Shown one piece after another: positions 38,019 to 46,444 of a stretch of DNA of 64,000 nucleotides. Location: assembly GCF_900105195.1 (NCBI RefSeq), contig NZ_FNRX01000002.1, positions 1-64,000 on the forward strand, read 5' to 3'. Below the pieces are notes generated by a model, which saw only the letters and a list, made by a program, of their open reading frames with translations, was not told where the DNA came from and made no database searches. This stretch comes from Rhodococcus pyridinivorans. Its GTDB lineage: Bacteria > Actinomycetota > Actinomycetes > Mycobacteriales > Mycobacteriaceae. The position numbers and the translations under genes were made by a program. Within the stretch, counting starts at the first letter, position 1, and every line of letters starts with the position of its first letter.

Positions 38019-39946
38019 GATTCGGACCAGGGTAGCCGCGCCCGCACCACGACACCGCGCGGGTCGCCGGGTTCGATGCCCACCGTTCCGCCGACCTCCC
38101 GGGCCCGTTCCCGCATGCTCTGCGTCCCCACACCGATTCGTGCGTCGGTCGCGAGTCCTCGCCCGTCGTCGACGATGTCGAGGGCCAGCACGTCGCCCTC
38201 CGCCGCGACCCGCACCGTGCATTCGTCGGCACCGGAATGCCGTCGCGCGTTGATGACCGCCTCGGAGGCGATGCCGTAGGCGGCCCACGCGATCGGCCCG
38301 GACATCCCGGCGGGGAGGTCGGACCGCAGGTCGACGCGGAATCCCGCGCGGGCGTGGGTGATCACGAGTTCATCGAGTGCGGCGGTGAGGCCGAGTTCGT
38401 CGAGAACCGGGGGCAGCAGACTGCGCGAGAGCTCGCGGACACCGTCGACTTGCCGATCGAGTTCGCGGAGCAGTTCGTCGACGAGTCCGGCCGCGGCGTC
38501 CGGGTCGGTGGTGACGAGATTGCGTGCGCCCTGCAGGCCGAGCCGCACCCCGGCGAGCGACGGGCCGAGACCGTCGTGCAGTTCGCGGCGGATGGTGCGG
38601 CGTTCCTCGAGTCTCACCTCGGTGAGGCGGCGACGTGCGTCTTCGAGGTCCTCCGCCGACCGCAGGACGACGAGCCCGGCGTCGACGACGGTCGCGAGTT
38701 CGGTGAGCGCCCGCCGGCTGCGTGCCCCGAGCGATTCGCCCGGAGGTGCGGTGACGGCGAGGGTGGCGTCGCCGTTACCGACCGGAACCTCCTCGACGGG
38801 TCCGGTCGCGGTCCCCCAGCGTGCGATCACGTCGCCGCCGCGGCGCACCTCGACCGATTCGAGACGCAGTGCGGTACCGATTCCGGCGACGAGTTCGCCC
38901 AACAGCAGGTCGGGCGAATCGGCACCGGCGAAGTGCCGCCCGAGGATCCGGACGGCGCGTGCCGGGTCGACGCCGTCGCCGTAGACGAGGCGGTGCACCT
39001 TCCGGCCGAGCCACATCCGCACCGGCTGCACGGCCAGGGCGACGGCGGTGGCGGCGACCGCCTGGGCGAAGACCGATTCGTTCGGGAGCACCAGCGACAC
39101 CGCGACCGTCACCGCGAGATAGGAGGTGACGAGCACGGCGGTGAGACTGCCGGCGAGCGCGGCGCGACCCACCGCGAGGTCGATGCCCCAGAGTCGTTGG
39201 CGCAGCACGACGGCGAGGATCGCGACGGGATAGAAGGCCTGCGTCGCGAGGTGGAGCAGCGGTGTGAGCATCCACGGCACGTCCGGGACCGCCAACGGGA
39301 TGTACGAGGCTGTCATCAGGGCACTGCCGAGCGCGAGCCATCCCGTCCCGGATCGTTCGCCCGCCGAGGCGTGACGGCGACGCCACTCGACGTGCCCGGC
39401 GGTCAGGAAACCCACGGCCACAACGGGTCCGACGAACCAGATGTCGGCGATGTCGGTGAAGGTGCGCGCCCAGAAGAACCAGGCGATCGTCAGGACGCCG
39501 ACGCCGATCCCGGCCCGCACCACGGGATCGGCCGGACGGTCGCGGACGAGCCACGGCACCACCAGGAACAACGCGAGTGTCCCGGGGATCCAGGTGGTGT
39601 TCTGCAGCGGACCGAGGAATCCGACGGGCAGTTCGGGGCGGACGAGGGCGAGCTGGGTCCAGCTGTAGGACATCGCTGCCACACCGACGCCGATCGACGC
39701 GACGGCCAGCAGGATCGGCACGGCGTGGACCCGGCGGGCGAGGATCACCCCGGCGACCGTCCCGTAGACGGCGGCTCCGACGACGTCGACGAGGAAGAAC
39801 AGCTGGTCGGAATCGAGCGCGGGTCGTGCCGCGACGAACACGACGACGGCCGCCACGGCGAGCAGCCAGGAGACGACGGCCACGACGGCGGCGGGTACCG
39901 GAGCCCCGGTACCCGCCGATCCGGTCGTCGTGACGGTGTCCTTCAT
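38015..39946 (-). CDS. Membrane sensor histidine kinase (HisKA_3)
   Basis: 643 residues from the ATG at 39946; no ribosome site is visible, so a short-leader transcript is possible. The first ~310 residues hold about eight to ten membrane spans, the middle is a GAF-like linker, and the C-terminus has the HisKA_3 His in TIRRELHDGLGPSLAGVRLG and a HATPase with VDDGRGL. The sensory part is largely intramembrane, suggesting detection of a membrane or envelope signal. Partner of the NarL-type regulator. Confidence 0.9.
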   Translation of the reverse strand: MKDTVTTTGSAGTGAPVPAAVVAVVSWLLAVAAVVVFVAARPALDSDQLFFLVDVVGAAVYGTVAGVILARRVHAVPILLAVASIGVGVAAMSYSWTQLALVRPELPVGFLGPLQNTTWIPGTLALFLVVPWLVRDRPADPVVRAGIGVGVLTIAWFFWARTFTDIADIWFVGPVVAVGFLTAGHVEWRRRHASAGERSGTGWLALGSALMTASYIPLAVPDVPWMLTPLLHLATQAFYPVAILAVVLRQRLWGIDLAVGRAALAGSLTAVLVTSYLAVTVAVSLVLPNESVFAQAVAATAVALAVQPVRMWLGRKVHRLVYGDGVDPARAVRILGRHFAGADSPDLLLGELVAGIGTALRLESVEVRRGGDVIARWGTATGPVEEVPVGNGDATLAVTAPPGESLGARSRRALTELATVVDAGLVVLRSAEDLEDARRRLTEVRLEERRTIRRELHDGLGPSLAGVRLGLQGARNLVTTDPDAAAGLVDELLRELDRQVDGVRELSRSLLPPVLDELGLTAALDELVITHARAGFRVDLRSDLPAGMSGPIAWAAYGIASEAVINARRHSGADECTVRVAAEGDVLALDIVDDGRGLATDARIGVGTQSMRERAREVGGTVGIEPGDPRGVVVRARLPWSES

Positions 39947-40016
39947 GGTGCGGTGAGTATGCACCGCCGTGTCCTTGACGCGGCAGGTATACGCCGCTGG
40001 GCCGCTCGCAGTGGCA

Positions 40017-40712
40017 CTAACGTGCACGCCGGTCCGCGAGGGCGAAGCCGACTCCGGCCACCAGCACCCACACCGGGCCGGTGAAGCCGGCCATGTACTG
40101 CAGTGGGGAGATGCCGAGGAGCAGTGTCAGACCACCGAGGACGATGCTCGCCCAACCGATCCACCGGGGCGCCGCGCGGTGATGCAGGACCGCGACCGCG
40201 ACCGCGACGCCGCTGACACCGGCACCGACCCACAGCCATGGGATGGTGCCCATCCAATGCGAGGCGAAGACCGCCACCTCGGGCACCATCTGATCGGTGT
40301 TGCCGAGGCCGAACAGCAACTCGGTGTCGAGTCCGGTGCCCATGAGGGTCGCGACCGAGGTGAGCACGAGACCGAATGCCGCGACCGTCGGCACGAGGCT
40401 GAATTCCGGAGTGCCTGCGCGCAGTCGGCGCTGCAGTCCGGCGGCGAAGACGAGCAGCAGCGTCGTCGACACCATCAGCGTCAGGTGCATGACGAGCATG
40501 GGCGTGCGCTGCCCGGCGAACTCGGTCATGATCGCCACCGCGTTGCCGGCGGTGCGCTCGTTGTATGCCGCGCTCATCGCCATGCTCGCCTGGATGCCCA
40601 CGACGCCGGCGAGGCCGGCGACCGCACCCGTCCACGCCCAGAGCGAACCGGGGCCACGACGATCGGGAGCGATCGGCGCGAGGGGTTCGGTCTCGGTGCC
40701 GAGAGTGTTCAT
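40017..40712 (-). CDS. Six-span membrane protein of unknown function
   Basis: 231 residues from the ATG at 40712 with GAAGGG six bases upstream; upstream codons lack a start context. About six hydrophobic spans (for example SLWAWTGAVAGLAGVVGIQA, VMHLTLMVSTTLLLVFAAGL). No recognised motif. It is followed after 70 bp by the kinase gene on the same strand and may be sensed by or co-expressed with it. Confidence 0.75.
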   Translation of the reverse strand: MNTLGTETEPLAPIAPDRRGPGSLWAWTGAVAGLAGVVGIQASMAMSAAYNERTAGNAVAIMTEFAGQRTPMLVMHLTLMVSTTLLLVFAAGLQRRLRAGTPEFSLVPTVAAFGLVLTSVATLMGTGLDTELLFGLGNTDQMVPEVAVFASHWMGTIPWLWVGAGVSGVAVAVAVLHHRAAPRWIGWASIVLGGLTLLLGISPLQYMAGFTGPVWVLVAGVGFALADRRAR

Positions 40713-40864
40713 GAAGGTCCCTTCGGATCGATGCGACGCCCTGCGCGTCGTAAAGGAACGATCCGGTGCCCGATGTCCCGGGTGGAAGGGACGACTGTCC
40801 CGACCTTCCGGGATCGCCGCCGGCGTCCCTCGTCGGGCAGACGTCGTGCACCTACCACAACCGA

Positions 40865-40912
40865 GGGGAGGTTGTGTGCGATTCTCCCGACGGAAACGCA
40901 CACAACCTCCCC
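40865..40912. terminator. 16-bp perfect inverted repeat (probable terminator)
   Basis: GGGGAGGTTGTGTGCG (40865-40880) and its complement (40897-40912) around a 16-nt loop, downstream of the 33-residue ORF and upstream of the membrane protein on the minus strand. No T-run follows; an operator role is the alternative. Confidence 0.5.
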
Positions 40913-40977
40913 CACGACCGAGGATGCCGACGCGGATATTTCCGTGGGCTGCCGGATCCGCGTCGCCCCGAATTCAC

Positions 40978-41079
40978 TCAGGGATTTCGGGTCCGGCGCT
41001 CGTCCGCCGAATGAAGAGCGGCGACGGACGCGAAGGCCGCAGCCAGTACCAGTAACAACAACACAACATTGAGTGCCAT
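40978..41079 (-). CDS. Small single-span membrane protein (33 aa)
   Basis: ATG at 41079 preceded by AAAGGA at the ideal six-base distance. The product is one hydrophobic helix (ALNVVLLLLVLAAAFASVAAL, minus its ends) with a charged tail HSADERRTRNP. Composition and ribosome site support a real small protein; it is too short for routine gene calling and I do not recognise a family. A 16-bp hairpin follows about 65 bp downstream. Confidence 0.55.
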   Translation of the reverse strand: MALNVVLLLLVLAAAFASVAALHSADERRTRNP

Positions 41080-41335
41080 GGAATGTCCTTTCACGGGGCC
41101 GGGTGAATTTCTCCCGACTTCGAAACAGGCGCCCCCCTCTTCTATCCTATTTACGAGAAATATGCGAGTCGACGCATTTTCCACCGGCGAATTCGATACG
41201 TTCGCAATTCGCACGTCGCGGAATTCCGGGTCGGATATTCCGTGGGGAAATGCGGCGGATCCGCCCAGTGACCTGCGCCTCATGCGCGCCTGCCGGCGGT
41301 AAGCAGTGCCCCGTCGGTTCCTAGGGTGGTACGAC

Positions 41336-42934
41336 GTGGCGGAAGCGAGCGGAGATCATCGGGTCGTCGACCTTCCGCTGCCCACCCCCGCCCCGTTGCG
41401 GACGGCGATGCTGTCGGTTCCCCGGCAAGGACGCCGGTGGCCCGGCGCCGCGCGCGCAGCCGCCACGGTCGCGGTGCCCGGTCTCGTGGGCGTCGCTCTC
41501 GGATTCGGCACCGTCTCCGCGATCGCCACACTCGGCGCTTTCGCCGTCGTCTACGGCGAGCAACGCCCCTATCGCGTCCGTGCCCGAGCGGTCGCCGTCA
41601 TCGGGACGGTGCTCGTGACACTGGCGACGATCGGCGCCCTAGCAGGTTCGGTCGTCCACCACGAACTGGCCGCGGGCGGGTCGGCGTGGTGGTACCTGGT
41701 GGTCGTCGCGGTGATGACCGCGACCGTCGCGGTGTGCGCCTTCGTCGTCGACGCCCTGCGGATGGGTGCGCCCGGCGCCTTCCTGATGTTGCTGTCCCTC
41801 GAGATCGCATCCGCTCTCCCCGCGCTGGGAGTGTCCGTCCCGACGGTCTCGGCGTGGACCGCGATCGGCGCCGGAACGGCCGTCGTGGCCTCCATGTCCG
41901 GTGCCCCGTTCCGGCCGCGAACCCCGGAACGCACCGCCGTGGCCGCGGCGGTCGCTGCCGTCGACGCGGTCTTGGAGGAGAACTCACCCGGCAATCGCCG
42001 CGCCGCGGTCCACGATCTGCACGCGGCCTGGCAGTGCCTGCACGACGCCGGACTCATCGATTCGGGGCATCCGCTGGAGCAGACGCTGCGCGCGGCGCAC
42101 CTCCGATGCGCGGAGACACTGGACGAGCGTCCGCGGGACGAGGCAGTTCCCGAGGACGATCTGCGACTGCGGACCCCGCTGCGACGCCCCTCCGTGCGGT
42201 ACCGCCTCGCGCGCGCCGCGCACCTGCGCAGCCGGTCGGCGACGATCGCGGTGCGCCTGCTCGTCGCGGGACCTCTCGCCGGGACGATCGCCATCGCGCT
42301 GGGCGTCGGACGTCCCGACTGGGCGGTCATCACGGCCGCGATGATCCTGCATCAGGGACCGGATCGGATCCTCGGCTCCTACCGGGCGGCGCACCGCTTC
42401 CTCGGCACCGTGCTCGGACTCGTCCTGGTGGCCTGCCTGACGCCTTTCCATCCCGGTGGTGTCGCCCTCGTCGTGGTGCTGGCCGCGGTGATGGCCGGCA
42501 CGGAAATGTTCCTGGTGCGGAACTACGGCCTGGCGATGGTCTTCATCACCCCACTCGTCGTCGTCCTCGGCGGGTTGGGTGCCCCCGGCGATCTGGTGAC
42601 GGTCGCGCGCGACCGCTTCCTCGAGACCGTTGTCGGCGTCCTCGTCGCGCTCGCGGTGCTGTGGGGCGTACTTCCCCGGGCCCACCGTCGCGTCCTCGAC
42701 TTCGCCGACGGCCGCGTCCGCGACGCCGTCACGAGAATCGCCGCGTCGACGGACGTCCGCGAACTGCCCGAACTGCGCCGCGACCTCGAGTTCGACCTCC
42801 ACGCATCCACCACCGCGGCCGTCATCGCCGCGCACACCGAGCCGGCGTGGACCCGGGAACGCTGGATCGAGCACCGCCGTCTCCACGAACTCGGCTACCG
42901 GATCCTGACCCTCCCGGAACGACCGGGCCCCTGA
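41336..42934 (+). CDS. FUSC-family integral membrane protein
   Basis: 532 residues from a GTG at 41336. TAGGGT at 41322-41327 lies eight bases upstream, so the mRNA is probably leaderless from this codon; an earlier GTG at 41306 lies before that element. Two membrane halves, each with about five spans, are separated by a cytoplasmic part (about 185-310); GRPDWAVITAAMILHQGP matches the FUSC signature. Such proteins resemble aromatic-acid exporters (AaeB) and fusaric-acid resistance proteins. Substrate unknown. Confidence 0.8.
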   Translation: MAEASGDHRVVDLPLPTPAPLRTAMLSVPRQGRRWPGAARAAATVAVPGLVGVALGFGTVSAIATLGAFAVVYGEQRPYRVRARAVAVIGTVLVTLATIGALAGSVVHHELAAGGSAWWYLVVVAVMTATVAVCAFVVDALRMGAPGAFLMLLSLEIASALPALGVSVPTVSAWTAIGAGTAVVASMSGAPFRPRTPERTAVAAAVAAVDAVLEENSPGNRRAAVHDLHAAWQCLHDAGLIDSGHPLEQTLRAAHLRCAETLDERPRDEAVPEDDLRLRTPLRRPSVRYRLARAAHLRSRSATIAVRLLVAGPLAGTIAIALGVGRPDWAVITAAMILHQGPDRILGSYRAAHRFLGTVLGLVLVACLTPFHPGGVALVVVLAAVMAGTEMFLVRNYGLAMVFITPLVVVLGGLGAPGDLVTVARDRFLETVVGVLVALAVLWGVLPRAHRRVLDFADGRVRDAVTRIAASTDVRELPELRRDLEFDLHASTTAAVIAAHTEPAWTRERWIEHRRLHELGYRILTLPERPGP

Positions 42935-42950
42935 AGCAGGGACCCGGTCG
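42920..42950. terminator. Terminator hairpin overlapping the FUSC stop
   Basis: A 14-bp stem with one mismatch and a three-base loop (42934-42936) between the convergent FUSC and permease genes. The left arm includes the last FUSC codons. Confidence 0.6.
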
Positions 42951-42974
42951 CTTCCGTCGGAATACGCGCCGTCG

Positions 42975-44645
42975 TCAGAACACCAGGACTGCGAAGACGG
43001 TCGAGAGGATCAGCCCCGCCATCACCGGCAGGAAGCACTTGCGGGCGAGATCGAGCACGGGCACCCGGGCGAAACCGGCCACCGCGACCAGCGAGGACCA
43101 GGCGATGATGACGCCGCCACCGGCCCAGATGTTGCCCATCTGACCGATCGCCGCGAGCGTCGAGGGGTCGACGTCGACGGCCGGTCCGAGAGCACCCGAC
43201 AGCGCACCGGTGAGGGGCAGTCCGCTGAATCCGGACCCGTCGAGCCCGGCGACGAGGCCGATGAGCAGGATGCCGAAGGACGTGATGAAGGCGTTCTGCG
43301 GAAGGTGCGACTGCACCGTGGTCACGAGGTCGAACAGGATAGCCGGGCCTGCGGCGTCGGCGGAGATGCCGAGGATCGGTCCCGCGAACTCCGGATTGCC
43401 GATGAAGAAGAAGCCGGCGATCGGGAGGACGCAGCCCATGGCCTTGAAGGCGAAGACCAGGCCGTCGACGAGATGGTCCGAGGTGGTCTCGAGGAAACCT
43501 CCGCGGTCGGTCGACGCTGCGGCGGCGAACAGGATCAGCGCTGCGATCCCACCCACGATCGCGGCGGCGTCACCACCCTGCAGTGGCGGCACGACCTCGG
43601 TGAACTTGCCCAGCATCAAGTAGACGATGAACGCGAGGTAGGCGAGCGGCACGAGCATCGCGAACGCCTTCGCGGTACCGCGGCGTTCCTTCTCCGCCGC
43701 GGAGTCGGGGTCGGCGATCGGGTCGGACGGCGCCACGAGCACCGCCGTGGCCGTCGCCGCCTGCTCTCCGCCGCCGCTGGGGCCACCGGCGGGTTCCGGC
43801 CGACGCGGAGGACGGGAGCCACCCCCGTCGCCCGAGGAGTCGCCACGGGTCTCGCCGATGCCGCGGTCAGCTGTGTCACCGATGCCGCGGTCGGCTGTGT
43901 CACCGATGCCGCGGTCGGCTGTGTCACCGATGCCGCGGTCGGCTGTGTCACCGATGCCGCGGTCGGCTGCGGCCTCCCACTCGACGAGGAGGTCGGGGGA
44001 CGGTGCACGCCAATGCCGCTTCTGCACGAGGTAGGTGATCAGCAGAGCCGTGCCGCCGACGATCAGGGACAGGACCATGGCTTTGTCCGCCACGGCGTCG
44101 GCCTCGACGCCGGCCGCCGATGCGGAGATACCGGGCGCCACCTTGATGATGTAGTCCGAGGACAGCGCCATGCCCTGGCCGCAGATCGCGATGACCATGC
44201 CCACCGACAGCGGGGACATGCCCGCGCGGATCGCGACGGGGATGAGCACCGCGCCGACGAGGGGCACGGCCGGGGTGGGCCAGAAGAACAGGGAGATCAC
44301 GTAGGTGACCGCGGCGAGGACGAGGAAGCTGCTGGTGCCCGCACGCATGACCCGCCGGAACGGCGCGACCATCATCCGGTCGGCGCCGAGCTGGCGCAGC
44401 GCGCCGAGCATGGCCGTGACCATCGCGATGATGAGGAAGATGTTGAACAGTTCCTTCGCCGCGACGAGGCTCGCATTGAAGATGGCCGACAGTCCCGTGA
44501 CGATGCTGCCGGAGAACGTCAGTGCGGTCAGGAAGGTTGCGACGACTGCAGGAACGACGATGTTCTTCCGCAGGGCCATGGTGGCCAGGATGACGAGGAT
44601 GCCGGCCAGGTAGACCCAGTGCGCGGCGGTGAGTTGTACGTCCAA
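42975..44645 (-). CDS. IT-superfamily-like permease with internal octapeptide repeats
   Basis: 556 residues from a TTG at 44645, six bases after AAGGAA; longer frames lack a ribosome site. About 12 spans, with half-motifs FFWPTPAVPLVGAVLIPVAI and GQMGNIWAGGGVIIAWSS, resemble ion-transporter superfamily carboxylate carriers (CitMHS, GntP or DcuC kind) without a firm match. A cytoplasmic loop near residues 226-265 holds five copies of an eight-residue repeat (TADRGIGD). Separated from the MFS gene by a divergent region with a putative PucR-type site; likely imports the operon's substrate. Confidence 0.75.
   Translation of the reverse strand: MDVQLTAAHWVYLAGILVILATMALRKNIVVPAVVATFLTALTFSGSIVTGLSAIFNASLVAAKELFNIFLIIAMVTAMLGALRQLGADRMMVAPFRRVMRAGTSSFLVLAAVTYVISLFFWPTPAVPLVGAVLIPVAIRAGMSPLSVGMVIAICGQGMALSSDYIIKVAPGISASAAGVEADAVADKAMVLSLIVGGTALLITYLVQKRHWRAPSPDLLVEWEAAADRGIGDTADRGIGDTADRGIGDTADRGIGDTADRGIGETRGDSSGDGGGSRPPRRPEPAGGPSGGGEQAATATAVLVAPSDPIADPDSAAEKERRGTAKAFAMLVPLAYLAFIVYLMLGKFTEVVPPLQGGDAAAIVGGIAALILFAAAASTDRGGFLETTSDHLVDGLVFAFKAMGCVLPIAGFFFIGNPEFAGPILGISADAAGPAILFDLVTTVQSHLPQNAFITSFGILLIGLVAGLDGSGFSGLPLTGALSGALGPAVDVDPSTLAAIGQMGNIWAGGGVIIAWSSLVAVAGFARVPVLDLARKCFLPVMAGLILSTVFAVLVF
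43849..43968. repeat. 24-bp in-frame tandem repeat, five copies
   Basis: Four identical 24-bp units (43873-43968) and one degenerate unit (43849-43872) encode the TADRGIGD repeats of the permease loop. The unit is a multiple of three, so copy-number change alters loop length without a frameshift. Confidence 0.9.
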
Positions 44646-45034
44646 GGCGATTCCTTCGACAGGGGGTGGAACGAGTCGGGCTGTGTTCGTGGACGGTGAA
44701 TGGGAACTCGATGTATTGGGGGAACTTTCCGCTACGGCCCGTGCTCGGTCAACGAGAACGGTGCACAGTGCCCGCCACGCTAGTTGTGCACTGTGTTCCA
44801 CTTTTGCGATTTCGTGACGACGAAGCGCTCCGGTGTGAAATATTGCTACGAACATGTGTCGCGCGCCCCGCGCCGCCCTCACGACGTCGTCGAATATGCA
44901 CCCTGCACCGGCTTACGCGGATCCGATGTGCACCTTCACTCCGCGATGGCGATGCATCCGACGGTAGCGCAGTGCGAAAGTGGTTCGACGGTACGAACCG
45001 TGCCGCGCAGTTCCCCGAGGTTCCGGAGAGTTCG
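44646..45034. promoter_or_regulatory. Divergent intergenic region with TGTGCACTGTG motif
   Basis: 389 bp between the permease (minus) and MFS (plus) genes with no supported gene. CACAGTG (44764-44770) and CACTGTG (44789-44795) form an inverted repeat, inside a TGTGCACTGTGTTCCAC element at 44785-44801 that closely matches elements at 48150-48166 and 48196-48212 upstream of the catabolic operon. This suggests shared control, probably by the PucR-family regulator. Confidence 0.5.
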
Positions 45035-46444
45035 ATGACCACTCGCACCGATACACCGGCAGCGCCGGCAGCCGAGACGGATACGGGCACTCCCCTGGCC
45101 CTGTCCGCCCTGCTCGCCGGAACCCTCGTCGGGACATTGAGCAACAACATCATCAATGTCCCACTGCCACAGATACTTTCCGACTTCGACGCGAGCCTCG
45201 AAGACGGCGCACTCCTGGCCGTCGGCTTCCTTCTCACTTTTGCTGCGACAATGCCCCTTGCAGGGTACATCGGTGACCGATACGGTCGGCGTCGCGTCTA
45301 CTGCGGTGCCCTGCTCGGCACCGCGATCTGTGCGGCCGGAGCGGCGACGGCGCCGACCCTCGAGATCCTCGTGGTCTGGCGCGCCCTCGGCGGAGTCGCG
45401 GCGGCTGCATTTGCGCCTGCTGTCATGGGGTTGATCGCGTGGCTGTTCGGCGCGCATCGACGCGCACGCGCGGTGGGCGCGTGGGCCACCGTGAACGGAC
45501 TCGGTCAGGCCATCGGCCCCACCCTCGGCGGTTTCGTTGCGGGACATTGGGGTTGGCGATGGGTATTCGTCCCGATGATCCCGATTGCACTGATCGGTCT
45601 TGCCGGGACGTTGCGCTGGATCCCGATCTTCCCCGGCCGCCGGATGACCCTCGACGTGCCCGGTGCGATCGCACTGACCCTCGGTTCCGCCGGAGTCGTG
45701 CTGGGACTGAGCATGTTCGGACAAGCAGGTGTTCCCACGTCCGTCGCGGGGATCGCCCTGGCGGTCTCGATCGTCGTACTGGTCGGTTTCGTCGTGCACT
45801 GCCTACGCGCGGACGTGCCGTTCGTCGACGTCCGACTGTTGGTCGAGAGCAGATTCGCGCGGAGCGCGGCCGCCGCCTTCGCGCAGATGTTCTGCCTGGG
45901 CGCCGCTCTGCTGGCGGTGCCGCTGCGGTTGCACGCGACGGGCGCGTCGACGGCCACGGCCGGGGCGATCCTGTTCGCACTGCCCGCAGTCATGGCGGTC
46001 CTCGCACCGGTGGTCGGCCGCACTGTCGATCGCGTCGGCGGACGGCACATGTTGCGGGCGGGACTGGTGGTGCTGCTCGTCGGTCAGATCGCGCTTGCCG
46101 TCGTCCTCTCGGCGGACGAACCGCGGCTGTGGCTCGTCGCGACCGTCCTGGCGATCACCGGTGCCGGCATCGCCGCCGTGCAGACCCCCGCGGCGGCCGG
46201 CTCGACGCGGTCCCCGGCGGGCGAGCGCGGGACGGGCCTGGGGGTGTTCAACCTGATCCGCTTCGGCGGCTCCGCCGTCGGGGCCGCGTGGGTGACCGTC
46301 GCGCTCGGTTCGTGGACGGTCGGACCGCTCTTCGCGGTGTGCGCCGTGGTCGTATGCGCGGGGTTCGCCGCGTCGTTCCTGGGGGCCGACCCCGAGGATC
46401 ACGCACCGACCGGCTCCGAGTCGACCGCTCTCAGCGGTAGTTGA
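45035..46444 (+). CDS. MFS transporter, DHA2-like
   Basis: 469 residues from the ATG at 45035 with GGAGAG upstream. About 14 spans: motif A GYIGDRYGRRRVY after span 2, GAWATVNGLGQAIGPTLGG (motif C-like) in span 5. Drug/H+ antiporter family 2 members can also carry metabolites. It lies tail to tail with the PucR regulator (14-bp overlap) and near the operon, so uptake or product export for that pathway is plausible. Confidence 0.87.
   Translation: MTTRTDTPAAPAAETDTGTPLALSALLAGTLVGTLSNNIINVPLPQILSDFDASLEDGALLAVGFLLTFAATMPLAGYIGDRYGRRRVYCGALLGTAICAAGAATAPTLEILVVWRALGGVAAAAFAPAVMGLIAWLFGAHRRARAVGAWATVNGLGQAIGPTLGGFVAGHWGWRWVFVPMIPIALIGLAGTLRWIPIFPGRRMTLDVPGAIALTLGSAGVVLGLSMFGQAGVPTSVAGIALAVSIVVLVGFVVHCLRADVPFVDVRLLVESRFARSAAAAFAQMFCLGAALLAVPLRLHATGASTATAGAILFALPAVMAVLAPVVGRTVDRVGGRHMLRAGLVVLLVGQIALAVVLSADEPRLWLVATVLAITGAGIAAVQTPAAAGSTRSPAGERGTGLGVFNLIRFGGSAVGAAWVTVALGSWTVGPLFAVCAVVVCAGFAASFLGADPEDHAPTGSESTALSGS

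Noticed and set aside
43849..43968. Short regular repeats that could suggest a CRISPR array
   Set aside because: The units are contiguous without spacers and translate in frame within a permease.
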